A stretch of DNA of 64,000 nucleotides from Xenorhabdus kozodoii (GTDB lineage: Bacteria; Pseudomonadota; Gammaproteobacteria; Enterobacterales; Enterobacteriaceae): the NCBI RefSeq assembly GCF_002632875.1, contig NZ_NJCX01000024.1, positions 1-64,000 on the forward strand, in the 5' to 3' direction. The notes beneath the pieces were generated by a model. The model made no database searches, was not told the origin of the DNA, and was given only the letters and a program-made list of their open reading frames with translations. Positions 36,066 to 45,839 of the stretch are shown here, piece after piece. Position 1 is the stretch's first letter, and each line of letters opens with the position of its first letter. Position numbers and translations under genes: made by a program.

Positions 36066-37367
36066 ATGAATAATAAACTTGATTCATTAACATATTATAC
36101 GGCGACAAAAAAATACGATCTTCGTTTCCCGATGCTGACAGAAGATCTGGATGTTGATGTCGTTATCATTGGTGGCGGTTTTTCAGGCATCAATACGGCA
36201 TTAGAGCTGGCAGAAAAAGGCATCACGAATATTGCTATTTTGGAAGGCCGAACTTTGGGATATGGCGGTACAGGCCGTAATGGTGGTCAGGTGATGACGG
36301 GCATTGGTCATGACCTGAATAAAATCAAACGCCATGTGGGTAAAAAAGGTCTGGAAACCCTATTTAAAATCAGTGGATTGGGCGCAGGGATTATTCGTGA
36401 TCGCATTGCCAAATATGATATTCAGGCTGACTTTTGCCAAGGTTATGCCTACCTTGGCTGGAATTCGCGACATGATAAAACCTTGCACAGTTGGCTACAG
36501 GAATTTCGCCAGGCCTCCCCCGATGAAGATATTGCGCTTTATACGGGTTCAGATGTTAAAAAAATCATTGGCTCAGACCGTTATACTAGTGCGTTAAAAC
36601 ATATGGGAGGCGGGCATGTTCACTCGCTCAACTTGTTACTGGGAGAGGCCAAGGCTGCCACTGAATATGGCGTTAAAATTTTTGAAAACAGTCAGGTTGT
36701 AAACGTAGAGTATGGTTCCAGAGTCACCGTACGCACAGTAACGGGATCAGTTCGCGCCAATAAAATGTTGTGGGCCTGCAATGGCTTTTTGGATGGCCTC
36801 GAACCGACTATTTATAGAAAAACGATCAATACCTATGCTTTTCAACTGATGACAGAAGAGCTGCCGGACGATGTGATTGAAAGGATCAGTCCAATTCGAG
36901 GGGCATACAGCGATATTAGCCCAGTTATCGATTACTACCGTGTTACCAAGGAAAATCGCCTGTTATATGGCAGTGCGACACATTTTATTGAATATATCCC
37001 TTCCGATTTAAAAGCATGGAACCGCCACCTGATGCTTAAGACTTTCCCTTATTTGAACGATGTGAAGATAGAGCTGGCTTGGGGTGGACCATTATGTTGC
37101 AGCGCTAACCTGTTCCCGCAAATTGGTTCTCTGCCTGCGCATAACAATGTGTTTTATGTCCAGGGCTATTCGGGTTTTGGGGTAACGCCAAGCCACATCA
37201 TCTGCAAAATTTTGGCTGAGGGAATGAGCGAAGGCTCGGAACGTTATTCGTTACTCAGTTCGGTTCCACATCTCAATATCATTGGAAAAGACAAACTGAG
37301 AAATGTCCTGCTCTCCATCGGTAAAACTTGGCACCAAACCTCAGGCTATTGGCAAGGACGTCGCTAG
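36066..37367 (+). CDS. FAD-dependent amine oxidoreductase (DadA/PuuB-like)
   Basis: A 433-residue flavoprotein of the DAO family, closest in appearance to gamma-glutamylputrescine oxidase. It has the Rossmann motif VVIIGGGFSGINTALELAEK, the FAD-binding GYGGTGRNGGQVMTGIGHDL, and the C-terminal GGPLCCSANLFPQIGSLPAH then YVQGYSGFGVTPSHIICKIL. It should oxidise a primary or secondary amine to the aldehyde/imine with release of hydrogen peroxide. The start at 36066 follows TGGGGT and gives the short leader seen in PuuB; 36048 is also possible. It is followed by a cupin and an aldehyde dehydrogenase, which would use its product. Confidence 0.85.
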   Translation: MNNKLDSLTYYTATKKYDLRFPMLTEDLDVDVVIIGGGFSGINTALELAEKGITNIAILEGRTLGYGGTGRNGGQVMTGIGHDLNKIKRHVGKKGLETLFKISGLGAGIIRDRIAKYDIQADFCQGYAYLGWNSRHDKTLHSWLQEFRQASPDEDIALYTGSDVKKIIGSDRYTSALKHMGGGHVHSLNLLLGEAKAATEYGVKIFENSQVVNVEYGSRVTVRTVTGSVRANKMLWACNGFLDGLEPTIYRKTINTYAFQLMTEELPDDVIERISPIRGAYSDISPVIDYYRVTKENRLLYGSATHFIEYIPSDLKAWNRHLMLKTFPYLNDVKIELAWGGPLCCSANLFPQIGSLPAHNNVFYVQGYSGFGVTPSHIICKILAEGMSEGSERYSLLSSVPHLNIIGKDKLRNVLLSIGKTWHQTSGYWQGRR

Positions 37368-37444
37368 TTTTATCACTATTTAGGTTTTTTCTTGTCACCC
37401 ATTCTTTTCACATTTTTGGAACGCAACAGTTAAAGGTAAAAATC

Positions 37445-37825
37445 ATGATAAAGCCATTAGTGTTAGATAAAGCACTTCCTGAATTAATGCCAATTGGCAG
37501 CGTCACTCATCTTGGTTCTATTGTAGTGGAAGGTGATCCGCAGGTGAGCGTAGCCATGATCCACGGCGAGCCATCGGATAATCTGACATGTGGTATTTTT
37601 GCCTGCACTAAGGGCAAATTTAACATGATCTATCCCTTTGATGAGATGGCAACAGTGCATGAAGGTTCAGTGAAACTAACTGATGTTAAAACAGGGGTTA
37701 TGGTTGAATATCATAAAGGCGATTCGTGGTTTGCGGCAAAAGGGAGTGAAGTCTTGTGGGAAATCACCAGTGAACGTTTCGTCAAACATTATATGGCGTG
37801 CATCAATGGGCAAGTGTCTGACTAA
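37445..37825 (+). CDS. Cupin (DUF861-type) protein of the amine-oxidation cassette
   Basis: A 126-residue single-domain cupin (HEGSVKLTDVKTGVMVEYHK, then GDSWFAAKGSEVLWEITSER) of the DUF861 type that includes ureidoglycine aminohydrolase-like proteins. Small cupins of this kind frequently sit between polyamine oxidase and aldehyde dehydrogenase genes. Most probably it helps handle the reactive intermediate, but its reaction is unknown. The ATG at 37445 (MIKPLVLDKA) is used because the upstream 39 codons overlap the oxidase and are not protein-like. Confidence 0.75.
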   Translation: MIKPLVLDKALPELMPIGSVTHLGSIVVEGDPQVSVAMIHGEPSDNLTCGIFACTKGKFNMIYPFDEMATVHEGSVKLTDVKTGVMVEYHKGDSWFAAKGSEVLWEITSERFVKHYMACINGQVSD

Positions 37826-37836
37826 ACAGGGGAAAA

Positions 37837-39333
37837 ATGATGAGTGAAATGAATTTGCTGGCGTCCGTTACCGCTTTTTTGCAGCGCTCTCACGGTCATT
37901 ATATTCAGGGTGCTTCTGTTCTTGGTCAGGCAAATGAAACTTTTTCTATCGTAAATCCCGCATCCGGTGAAGTGATAACTGAAATTAATCAAGGCGGGGA
38001 GCACGAAGTTAATCAGGCAATGCAGGCGGCATCCGATGCTTTTCACGGCGTGTGGGCACAGACTTCGCCGATAGAACGGGGAAATTGCCTGAACCGGTTG
38101 GCTGATCTATTACAAAAGAATAGTGAAGAGTTAGCGCAACTGGAAAGTTTATGCACCGGGAAGCCAATTCAATTATCCCGTATGCTGGATGTGGGGGCAT
38201 CGGCTGATTATTTACGCTATTTTGCCGGATGGTCGACCAAAATCACGGGCGAAACAATAAATGTTTCATTGCCATCATTTAAAGGGGAAAAATATTCTGC
38301 GTTTACTCGCCGTGAGCCTGTTGGCGTTGTCGTTGGCATCATTCCGTGGAATTTTTCCATCATGATTGCGATCTGGAAATTGGGAGCCGCGTTGGCTTGT
38401 GGTTGTACGATTGTGCTTAAGCCCAGTGAATATACCCCCTTAACCATGCTTCGTGTTGCTGAACTGGCAAAAGAAGTGGGTATCCCAGATGGTGTGATCA
38501 ATATTGTCAATGGCTCAGGCGCTCGCGTTGGCTCCTCCCTGATTAATCATCCCCAATGTGACAAAGTCACTTTTACAGGCTCGGTTCCAACAGGAATGAG
38601 CGTGGGAAAATTGGCCTTGGAACAGGGATTGAAGCATACAACGCTGGAGCTTGGTGGCAAAAACGCAGCGGCTTTTCTGCCTGATGTGCCAGTTGAAAAG
38701 ATCGTTGATGGCATATTGGAAGCGGGATATGTGTATCAAGGGCAAATTTGTGCCGCTGCGGAACGTTTTTATATTCCATCTGTTCATATGGATGCGGTTC
38801 TGGCGTTACTTACTGAACGCTTATCTGCGATGAAAATTGGCTCTCCCCTTGATGAATCAACGGAAATAGGGCCTTTGGCAAATAAAGCACATTACGAAAA
38901 AATCCTGTCTATGTTTGAAAAAGCGCGTCTGGAAGGCAATGAAATTGTCTACGGAGGCTATGCTCTGGAAAGGCCAGGATTTTTTGTCGCACCAACCGTG
39001 ATTAAAGCCAACAGTGCCGAAGATACATTAATGAAAGAGGAGACATTCGGGCCGATCGGCGCTTTCCTCAGTTACGATGATGAGGAAGCGCTAATTACCC
39101 TGATGAATGCGACGCCATTTGGATTATCTGCCAGCCTATGGACGAATGATATGAGCAAAGCCATGCGTATGATCCCCTGTATTAAGGCGGGAATGCTGTG
39201 GGTTAATATGCATACGTTTCTGGATCCTGCGGTGCCATTTGGTGGTATGAAATCTTCCGGGATTGGCCGTGAGTTTGGCAGTGCATTCATTGAGCATTAT
39301 ACAGAGCTGAAATCGGTCATGATGCGTTATTAA
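37837..39333 (+). CDS. Aldehyde dehydrogenase (PuuC/betaine-aldehyde type)
   Basis: A 498-residue NAD(P)-dependent aldehyde dehydrogenase. GVVVGIIPWNFSIMIAIWKL is the cofactor-binding start, GGKNAA after HTTLEL contains the catalytic-base Glu region, and YQGQICAAAERFYIP the catalytic Cys; FGGMKSSGIGREFG near the end is typical. It is 11 bases behind the cupin gene with AGGGGAAAA before its ATG. With the FAD oxidase it would turn an amine into a carboxylic acid, as in the putrescine (Puu) pathway. Confidence 0.92.
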   Translation: MMSEMNLLASVTAFLQRSHGHYIQGASVLGQANETFSIVNPASGEVITEINQGGEHEVNQAMQAASDAFHGVWAQTSPIERGNCLNRLADLLQKNSEELAQLESLCTGKPIQLSRMLDVGASADYLRYFAGWSTKITGETINVSLPSFKGEKYSAFTRREPVGVVVGIIPWNFSIMIAIWKLGAALACGCTIVLKPSEYTPLTMLRVAELAKEVGIPDGVINIVNGSGARVGSSLINHPQCDKVTFTGSVPTGMSVGKLALEQGLKHTTLELGGKNAAAFLPDVPVEKIVDGILEAGYVYQGQICAAAERFYIPSVHMDAVLALLTERLSAMKIGSPLDESTEIGPLANKAHYEKILSMFEKARLEGNEIVYGGYALERPGFFVAPTVIKANSAEDTLMKEETFGPIGAFLSYDDEEALITLMNATPFGLSASLWTNDMSKAMRMIPCIKAGMLWVNMHTFLDPAVPFGGMKSSGIGREFGSAFIEHYTELKSVMMRY

Positions 39334-39420
39334 TGGAATGATAATCGTCATGGAATAGTCATATTGGCAGAGCGCTTACTCAAGCGCTCATCTTTTCTGT
39401 GTTGCCATGCAGAAAAATCG

Positions 39421-39476
39421 TTGTCATAAGAATGTCGTCATAGGTTCAACTCGTTGTCATATGACATATCTATGAT
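39421..39476 (+). promoter_or_regulatory. PhoB-dependent promoter of phoA
   Basis: Four seven-base units in exact 11-base steps: TTGTCAT (39421), ATGTCGT (39432), GGTTCAA (39443) and TTGTCAT (39454). This is the layout of two PHO boxes (CTGTCAT-N4-CTGTCAT). A TATGAT -10 element follows at 39471, ten bases after the last unit, where PhoB replaces the -35 element. Confidence 0.75.
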
Positions 39477-39534
39477 CCGGGCAATTCAACATGATTATTT
39501 TTCATCCTATTCATCTGATTGCAAGGAAAATCCT

Positions 39535-40971
39535 ATGTATTGTAACCATCAGAAAAGCCGACTTGCTGTGGCCGTTGCTGTATTGATATCAGGCGTTACA
39601 GTGCCTGCATGGGCAGCCGGTGATTCAAATCACATTCTGGCGCAACAGCGCACGGCTCAAGGCAATATTACCGAATTTGGTGGTGCCCGCCGTCTGACCC
39701 AAGATCAAACAGAGGCGCTTAAGGCCGCGCTGAGTAATCACAAAGCCAAGAATGTGATCCTGTTTATCGGCGATGGCATGGGAGACTCTGAAATTACCCT
39801 TGCCCGTAATTATGCCGAGGGTGCTGGTGGATTTTTTAAAGGAATCGATGCCTTGCCATTCACTGGCCAATATACACACTATTCGTTAGATAAGAAGACA
39901 CATAAACCCAACTATGTTACGGATTCCGCGGCCTCTGCTACGGCCTGGGCAACGGGAGTCAAAACCTATAATGGGGCGTTGGGAATTGATGTTTTTGGCA
40001 ACTCTCATCAATCTCTTTTGGAACTGGCTAAAAAGAACGGCAAAGCAACGGGAAATGTCACCACGGCTGAAATCCAGGATGCAACCCCCGCCGCTTTATA
40101 TGCCCATATTATAAATCGTCGGTGCTACGGCCCTGAGGAGACTTCGCAGTATTGCGCGACAAATGCCTTAGAAAAAGGCGGTAAAGGTTCTATCACTGAA
40201 CAATTACTGGCGGTACGTGCTGACGTGACCTTGGGAGGAGGGGCAAAATCGTTCACCCAGCAATCGGTATCCGGTGCTAATAAAGGAAAGACCTTGCAAC
40301 AACAGGCATTGGAGCAGGGATACCAATGGGTAACGGATGCGAAATCATTGGCCGCCGTCAAAAATGCCAACCAACAAAAACCCCTATTAGGCTTGTTTCA
40401 TCAGGGAAATATGGATGTCGCCTGGGAGGGACCCAAAGCGGTTTATCACGGAAATATCGATGAAAAGCCGGTGAAATGCACCGTGAATGCTAAATTAGAT
40501 CCTAACGCACCGACGTTGGAACACATGACAGAAAAAGCGATTAATTTACTGAAAAAGAATAAAAATGGCTTTTTCCTGCAAGTTGAAAGTGCTTCGATTG
40601 ATAAACAGGATCACAATGCCAATCCTTGTGCGCAGATTGGTGAAACCGTCGCCTTGGATAAGGCCGTACAAGTTGGCCTTAAATTTGCCAAAGAACAGGG
40701 CGATACATTGGTGATTGTGACGGCTGATCATGCACATGCTAGTCAGATCATTGAGCCTGATGTCAAATCGCCTGGCTTGACGCGTTCGTTGATTACAAAA
40801 GATGGCGCAGTGATGACGGTCAATTATGGTAATTCGGAAGGGGATAAACAGGAACATACCGGTGCACAGTTACGTGTTGCGGCTTACGGTCCGCATGCTG
40901 CCAATATCGTTGGCTTAACCGACCAAACGGATCTGTTTTTCATCATACGGGATGCGATGGATTTAAAATAA
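39535..40971 (+). CDS. phoA: Alkaline phosphatase PhoA
   Basis: A 478-residue periplasmic phosphomonoesterase with a signal peptide ([20 protein letters not shown], then AGDSNH). The active-site nucleophile is the Ser of [13 protein letters not shown], with metal ligands in [24 protein letters not shown] and [10 protein letters not shown]. The start at 39535 is fixed by AAGGAAAATCCT upstream and the signal peptide. It provides phosphate under starvation; PHO boxes precede it. E. coli phoA lies elsewhere on the chromosome, so this placement is a local feature. Confidence 0.96.
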   Translation: MYCNHQKSRLAVAVAVLISGVTVPAWAAGDSNHILAQQRTAQGNITEFGGARRLTQDQTEALKAALSNHKAKNVILFIGDGMGDSEITLARNYAEGAGGFFKGIDALPFTGQYTHYSLDKKTHKPNYVTDSAASATAWATGVKTYNGALGIDVFGNSHQSLLELAKKNGKATGNVTTAEIQDATPAALYAHIINRRCYGPEETSQYCATNALEKGGKGSITEQLLAVRADVTLGGGAKSFTQQSVSGANKGKTLQQQALEQGYQWVTDAKSLAAVKNANQQKPLLGLFHQGNMDVAWEGPKAVYHGNIDEKPVKCTVNAKLDPNAPTLEHMTEKAINLLKKNKNGFFLQVESASIDKQDHNANPCAQIGETVALDKAVQVGLKFAKEQGDTLVIVTADHAHASQIIEPDVKSPGLTRSLITKDGAVMTVNYGNSEGDKQEHTGAQLRVAAYGPHAANIVGLTDQTDLFFIIRDAMDLK

Positions 40972-40994
40972 CAAGAAAAGAAAAATGGAAACAG

Positions 40995-41081
40995 TGGTGC
41001 GAAGGGGGGGACTTGAACCCCCACGTCCGTAAGGACACTAACACCTGAAGCTAGCGCGTCTACCAATTCCGCCACCCTCGC
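40995..41081 (-). tRNA. tRNA-Leu (CAG), copy 1
   Basis: An 87-base class II tRNA on the minus strand, GCGAGGGTGGCGGAATTGG at the 5' end and CCA encoded at the 3' end, anticodon CAG in GCTTCAGGTG, long variable arm GTGTCCTTACGGAC. It nearly matches E. coli tRNA-Leu(CAG). Confidence 0.96.
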
Positions 41082-41127
41082 AGGTACTGCCATTTATCCA
41101 GTTTGTTCAATCGATAGCTGTCTGATT

Positions 41128-41214
41128 TGGTGCGAAGGGGGGGACTTGAACCCCCACGTCCGTAAGAACACTAACACCTGAAGCTAGCGCGTCTACCAAT
41201 TCCGCCACCCTCGC
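41128..41214 (-). tRNA. tRNA-Leu (CAG), copy 2
   Basis: An 87-base tRNA identical to the first copy except for one base in the variable-arm stem (GTGTTCTTACGGAC instead of GTGTCCTTACGGAC). It is 46 bases upstream in the same transcript direction, a tandem pair as at the leuVPQ locus of E. coli. Confidence 0.96.
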
Positions 41215-41365
41215 ATACTCAGACACTATCACTTAAACGGATAGCATGGGGGCGCATTCTAGAGATTTTATGGCTGGCGTCAATCATTATTTAGGAAGGA
41301 AACGTGTGATTGGTGTAAAAATCGGCATGTCGAAGTGTCTGGGGAAGGCTGAGGAAAAATAGACA

Positions 41366-41397
41366 TTGCCTGCTCCCCGTTAAACGGGGGCAGGCAA
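41366..41397 (-). terminator. Terminator of rsmC
   Basis: Inverted repeat TTGCCTGCTCCCCGT / ACGGGGGCAGGCAA with one mismatch, just past the rsmC stop. In the rsmC direction a TATTTTTCC follows after a few bases. Confidence 0.7.
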
Positions 41398-41418
41398 AAC
41401 AGGGTGTCGATTGCCGAC

Positions 41419-42432
41419 TTATTTCTTGGTCGCCTGATAGACTTTGAATTTACCTGTTTGCGCAATGACCTGATGGCGGCCAAAGGCTTTATCCAGCAGC
41501 TCAGGATAAGGTAAAAAAGCGTTTGCGACGATCCGCAACTTACCGCCAGATTTCAGATAATTGGGTGCCATACGGATCATATCTTCGGCCGCCGTCAAAT
41601 TGTTTTTCAAGCCATCATGGAAGGGAGGATTAGAAATGATCCAGTCGAATTTCTCCTCAATGGCAGAATAGACATTACTTGTGACCACATTGCCTTTCAG
41701 CTTATTGGCTAGCAGTGTTGCCTTACTGGATATGATCGCGGCAGCATTGACATCACTTAGTGTCAGGGACAAATCAGGGTTCTTTTTACCCAGTACCGTT
41801 GCCAATACGCCGGCACCACAAGCAATATCCAACAGGCTGCCAGAGATGGGGGCATCGAAAGTCGAAAGCAACAGGCGGCTGCCGATATCCAAATCATCTT
41901 GACTAAAGACACCCGGCAGCGTATTGATGACGGCATCCCCGACTTGATAGCTGTTCCACCAATTGTCCTGATCAAACTGGACCTGATTTTTCAATTGGCC
42001 GTAAAACAGGCTACAACGCCGTGCTGTATCAATTTTGTGGAAAGTGGCGATGCCTTCCATTAACTTATCGATACTGCGTACGCCACTACGGTTTTCTCCT
42101 ACAACAAAGATATCAGTACCCGGTGGCAGGATGGAAAACAGATTACGTAGTTGAAAACGTGCTTCATGTTTGCTTTTGGGCCAATAATAAATCAATGTAT
42201 TACAGCCTTTGGTAAATGTGCTGTCTGCTACAAGGCCAAAGTAGGCATTATCACCCAGTTGACGGATCAGGGATTGCCAGTGGTGATATTGGTTAGTATG
42301 TACACGCACACTTGCGGCTTCAATTTCCGTTGCCAGGTTATCCTGAAGATCACCGGCAAAGAGCAGATGTTGAGAGTGGAATTGCTCTTGATGGCGCAGG
42401 ATAACTTCGCTGGCCGGGGTTAATACTGACAT
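41419..42432 (-). CDS. rsmC: 16S rRNA (guanine-1207-N2)-methyltransferase RsmC
   Basis: A 337-residue enzyme that methylates G1207 of 16S rRNA. The C-terminal SAM domain shows [20 protein letters not shown] (motif I) and [13 protein letters not shown] (NPPF catalytic motif). The N-terminal half is the usual degenerate duplicate of the methyltransferase domain. It is located next to tRNA-Leu genes and divergent from holD, as in E. coli. Confidence 0.95.
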   Translation of the reverse strand: MSVLTPASEVILRHQEQFHSQHLLFAGDLQDNLATEIEAASVRVHTNQYHHWQSLIRQLGDNAYFGLVADSTFTKGCNTLIYYWPKSKHEARFQLRNLFSILPPGTDIFVVGENRSGVRSIDKLMEGIATFHKIDTARRCSLFYGQLKNQVQFDQDNWWNSYQVGDAVINTLPGVFSQDDLDIGSRLLLSTFDAPISGSLLDIACGAGVLATVLGKKNPDLSLTLSDVNAAAIISSKATLLANKLKGNVVTSNVYSAIEEKFDWIISNPPFHDGLKNNLTAAEDMIRMAPNYLKSGGKLRIVANAFLPYPELLDKAFGRHQVIAQTGKFKVYQATKK

Positions 42433-42561
42433 CTATGTATAGCTCCTTATAAATCTTTATCTGAACATCAGTGGGCGGTACTGACGGCTGGTTGGCGCAG
42501 GGATAAGCCCTCTGATAATATGTTACCTGTTATTTTTTTATGGCAGATGGAATAAAACACG

Positions 42562-42972
42562 ATGACAAAACGTGACAGATTACTCTCCCGACTGGGGATC
42601 ACCCAATGGGTTTTGCGTAGCCCAATGGCTTTGCAAGGTGAATTATCTGTCCTCATCCCTGATTCAACCCGTCTATTGATCATTAGCCATGATCATATTG
42701 ACTTAAGTCATTCATTGTTTGCTGATATTTTCACAGCCATGGGGATCGATGCCTCATCGGTATATTGCATCACGACAAAAGAGGTTGAGCTACTTTCGGA
42801 ATCAATCCACTGCCCAAGCTGGCTGTTGGGGGTTGATATTACCTTATCAATACAAGGGATTTCTTTGAGAAGCCCAGCATTAAATGACTTATCTCTTGAT
42901 GGGAATGCAAAACGTGCTCTTTGGCAACAAATTTACCATTATGAAGAATATTTCTCTATTAACTCCCGTTGA
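42562..42972 (+). CDS. holD: DNA polymerase III psi subunit
   Basis: A 136-residue subunit bridging the clamp loader to chi and single-strand binding protein. MTKRDRLLSRLGITQWVLRS is the conserved N-terminus that contacts the clamp loader. The overall length (137 in E. coli) and position beside rimI support the call. Its last 32 bases overlap the start of rimI, so the two are translationally linked. Confidence 0.9.
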   Translation: MTKRDRLLSRLGITQWVLRSPMALQGELSVLIPDSTRLLIISHDHIDLSHSLFADIFTAMGIDASSVYCITTKEVELLSESIHCPSWLLGVDITLSIQGISLRSPALNDLSLDGNAKRALWQQIYHYEEYFSINSR

Positions 42973-43390
42973 TCTTGCAGCAGCATTGCAAATAGAACAG
43001 GCCAGTCATGCGTTTCCATGGAGTGAAAAAACCTTTTACTCCAATCAAGGAGAGCGTTATCTCAACTATAAGATAACGCAAAATGACCAGATTGTCGGTT
43101 TTGCGATAACGCAATATGTCATGGATGAAGCAACGCTATTTAATATCGCTATTCACCCTGAGCACCAATCACGGGGATATGGCAGGGCATTGCTGACGCA
43201 TCTTATCAACCTATTACCTGAAAAAAAGATCAATACGTTGTGGCTTGAGGTTCGGCGCTCTAACCAATCCGCCATTCGTTTATACGAAGATATGGGGTTC
43301 AATGAAGTTTCTATCCGCAAGAATTATTATCCAACGGCGACCGGTAAGGAAGATGCCATTATTATGGCGTTACCGTTGTTTGGTGGATAA
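42941..43390 (+). CDS. rimI: Ribosomal protein bS18 N-alpha-acetyltransferase RimI
   Basis: A 149-residue GNAT-family enzyme that acetylates the N-terminus of S18. The acetyl-CoA motif PEHQSRGYGRALLTHLI and the following NQSAIRLYEDMGFNE are clear. The start at 42941 (MKNISLLTPVDLAAALQIEQ) inside the end of holD is the family start; an upstream in-frame ATG at 42884 is rejected. The C-terminus LPLFGG and stop codon are the first unit of an 18-base tandem repeat. Confidence 0.93.
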   Translation: MKNISLLTPVDLAAALQIEQASHAFPWSEKTFYSNQGERYLNYKITQNDQIVGFAITQYVMDEATLFNIAIHPEHQSRGYGRALLTHLINLLPEKKINTLWLEVRRSNQSAIRLYEDMGFNEVSIRKNYYPTATGKEDAIIMALPLFGG

Positions 43391-43429
43391 GAATTGTTTG
43401 GTGGATAAAAATTGTTTGGTGGATAAAAA
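43376..43429 (+). repeat. Three-unit 18-bp tandem repeat over the rimI stop codon
   Basis: Unit TTGTTTGGTGGATAAAAA at 43394-43411 and 43412-43429, and with one change (AAGAA) at 43376-43393. The first unit encodes the RimI end LFGG and its TAA; the other two repeat that coding end beyond the stop. The unit length is a multiple of three, so all copies stay in the RimI frame. Confidence 0.9.
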
Positions 43430-43652
43430 GTAGGGGGAAAAGTTTTTATGGAAACTCTTGCGATGCACAAATTAGCGCGGATTGCCCATATCTTGGCTTA
43501 TTCATTATCTTGAATATCATTGGTTGTTTATAACGCCAAGTTCAGCCAAAATAAGCGCCAACCACGATTAACTCGACGGATTTGAAAGTGGAGCGCCATC
43601 AGAAGGCGCTTTCCAGATGATATCAACCCGTACAACCAGAAGATCCCAATTG

Positions 43653-45242
43653 ATGTCAAGTTCCTCATTTCAGCAGGAAGTCGCGAAACGACGCACTTTT
43701 GCTATCATTTCTCACCCGGATGCGGGTAAAACAACGATTACCGAAAAAGTATTATTGTTCGGACAGGCGATCCAGAAAGCCGGGACGGTAAAAGGCCGAG
43801 GCTCCAACCAACACGCCAAATCTGACTGGATGGAGATGGAAAAGCAACGTGGTATTTCCATTACCACTTCCGTCATGCAGTTTCCTTATGCTGACTGTCT
43901 AGTCAACTTACTGGATACCCCAGGGCACGAAGATTTCTCGGAAGATACTTACCGCACTTTAACCGCCGTTGACTGTTGCTTGATGGTCATTGATGCCGCG
44001 AAAGGGGTTGAGGATCGCACTCGTAAGCTGATGGAAGTAACTCGCCTGCGTGACACACCGATCCTGACATTCATGAACAAGCTCGACCGTGATATTCGTG
44101 ATCCGATGGAGCTGATGGATGAAGTCGAAAATGAACTGAACATTGCCTGTAGCCCAATTACATGGCCAATCGGCTGCGGTAAATCCTTTAAAGGCGTCTA
44201 TCACCTCTATCTTGATGAAACTTACCTGTATCAATCAGGTCAAGGGCATACCATTCAGGAAGTTCGTGCTATCAAGGGATTGGACAACCCTGAACTTGAT
44301 GCGGCAGTGGGGGAAGAGCTGGCGAACCAACTGCGTGAAGAGCTGGAACTTGTTAAAGGTGCATCCCATGAATTTGATCAGGAAGCCTTTTTAGAGGGGG
44401 AATTAACCCCCGTCTTTTTCGGTACTGCACTGGGTAATTTTGGTGTTGATCATATGCTCGATGGCCTGGTTAAATGGGCGCCAACCCCAATGCCTCGTCA
44501 GGCTGATGCGCGTGCAGTGCCTGCCAATGAAGAGAAATTCACCGGTTTTGTTTTCAAAATTCAGGCTAATATGGATCCGAAACATCGTGACCGCGTGGCA
44601 TTTTTGCGCGTTGTTTCCGGTAAATATGAAAAGGGCATGAAACTGCGCCAGGTTCGCATTAAGAAAGATGTTGTCATTTCGGATGCACTTACCTTTATGG
44701 CAGGGGATCGTTCTCATGTTGAGCACGCTTATCCAGGGGACATTATCGGTTTGCACAATCATGGCACTATCCAGATTGGCGACACGTTCACCCAGGGTGA
44801 AGAGTTGAAGTTTACCGGCATTCCTAATTTTGCACCTGAATTATTCCGTCGTATTCGTCTGCGTGATCCGTTGAAGCAGAAGCAATTGCTGAAAGGTCTG
44901 GTGCAATTGTCAGAAGAGGGAGCCGTACAGGTATTCCGTCCGTTGTCCAATAACGATCTGATCGTTGGGGCGGTCGGTGTGCTTCAGTTTGACGTGGTTG
45001 TCGCTCGCTTGAAGAGTGAATACAACGTTGAAGCGCTGTATGAACCGGTTAACGTTTCCACGGCTCGCTGGGTCGAGTGCAGCGATGCGAAGAAATTGGA
45101 AGAGTTCAAGCGCAAAAATGAACAAAACTTGGCTTTCGATGGTGGCGATAACTTAACTTACATCGCACCAACAATGGTTAATTTAAATTTGACCAGTGAA
45201 CGCTATCCTGATGTGTCTTTCCGTAAGACACGGGAGCATTAA
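43653..45242 (+). CDS. prfC: Peptide chain release factor 3
   Basis: A 529-residue GTPase that recycles RF1/RF2 from the ribosome after termination. G1 is [13 protein letters not shown]2/switch region [16 protein letters not shown]3 [15 protein letters not shown] and G4 FMNKLDRD. The start at 43653 ([18 protein letters not shown]) gives the family length of 529; a longer frame from 43617 adds a non-conserved leader. The yjjG gene found between rimI and prfC in E. coli is absent here. Confidence 0.96.
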   Translation: MSSSSFQQEVAKRRTFAIISHPDAGKTTITEKVLLFGQAIQKAGTVKGRGSNQHAKSDWMEMEKQRGISITTSVMQFPYADCLVNLLDTPGHEDFSEDTYRTLTAVDCCLMVIDAAKGVEDRTRKLMEVTRLRDTPILTFMNKLDRDIRDPMELMDEVENELNIACSPITWPIGCGKSFKGVYHLYLDETYLYQSGQGHTIQEVRAIKGLDNPELDAAVGEELANQLREELELVKGASHEFDQEAFLEGELTPVFFGTALGNFGVDHMLDGLVKWAPTPMPRQADARAVPANEEKFTGFVFKIQANMDPKHRDRVAFLRVVSGKYEKGMKLRQVRIKKDVVISDALTFMAGDRSHVEHAYPGDIIGLHNHGTIQIGDTFTQGEELKFTGIPNFAPELFRRIRLRDPLKQKQLLKGLVQLSEEGAVQVFRPLSNNDLIVGAVGVLQFDVVVARLKSEYNVEALYEPVNVSTARWVECSDAKKLEEFKRKNEQNLAFDGGDNLTYIAPTMVNLNLTSERYPDVSFRKTREH

Positions 45243-45252
45243 TATCCTTTTG

Positions 45253-45280
45253 GGGCCAGCTATCCTGTTGGCCCTTATTA
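45253..45280 (+). terminator. Possible terminator of prfC
   Basis: GGGCCA / TGGCCC inverted repeat about ten bases after the prfC stop, followed by TTATTACTTATT. It is a short stem with an imperfect U-tract. Confidence 0.45.
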
Positions 45281-45437
45281 CTTATCCTGCATATATATTC
45301 TAACTTTTCCTGCAATAAAAGAATAATTCTCTGGTTTAGTGAAAATGTACGTTATTTTTTGTAAATCTGATTTGAACACTACTGCCTAATTGACATACTG
45401 TCTTGGTTACAGTTCAAGCTAATTAAAAGGTGGTAGG

Positions 45438-45839
45438 ATGAAAAATATCAAGTTTGCACATTCACTACTGGCTGTTGTTCTGGGTTCAGTATTGGCGAGT
45501 AGTAGTGCCCTGGCAGCCGATCTTTCTGCAGGAAAAGCATTGGAGAGTACAGAACAAAAAATCGATAAATCGGTCGATATTGCAGGGAAAAAAATTGATG
45601 ACACCTTGCAAAAAGCAGATGCTTATTTAGACGATAGTGCCATTACAACAAAAGTAAAAGCGAAATTGCTGGAACATAAGAGTATAAATAGCCGTGACAT
45701 CTCAGTGAAAACGGAAAAAGGGGTTGTCTATCTTTCTGGTTTTGTTAAAAACAAACATCAAGCGGCGAAATTAGCTAAGATTGTCCATGGAATAAAAGGT
45801 GTCAAATCAGTAAAAAGCACGATAGAGATTAAGAAATGA
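45438..45839 (+). CDS. osmY: OsmY-like periplasmic protein with one BON domain
   Basis: A 133-residue exported protein: signal peptide SLLAVVLGSVLASSSALA, a Lys-rich helical stretch (QKIDKSVDIAGKKIDDTLQ), then a single BON domain from DDSAITTKVKAKLLEHKSIN to KGVKSVKSTIEIKK. E. coli OsmY (about 200 residues) has two BON domains, so this is a short form lacking one. It is located between prfC and yjjU exactly as osmY is in E. coli. BON domains bind phospholipid surfaces; OsmY is induced by osmotic stress and stationary phase. Confidence 0.85.
   Translation: MKNIKFAHSLLAVVLGSVLASSSALAADLSAGKALESTEQKIDKSVDIAGKKIDDTLQKADAYLDDSAITTKVKAKLLEHKSINSRDISVKTEKGVVYLSGFVKNKHQAAKLAKIVHGIKGVKSVKSTIEIKK

Noticed and set aside
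43376-43429. CRISPR-like array
   Set aside because: The three units are directly abutting 18-bp copies without unique spacers and cover the rimI stop, so this is a simple tandem repeat.
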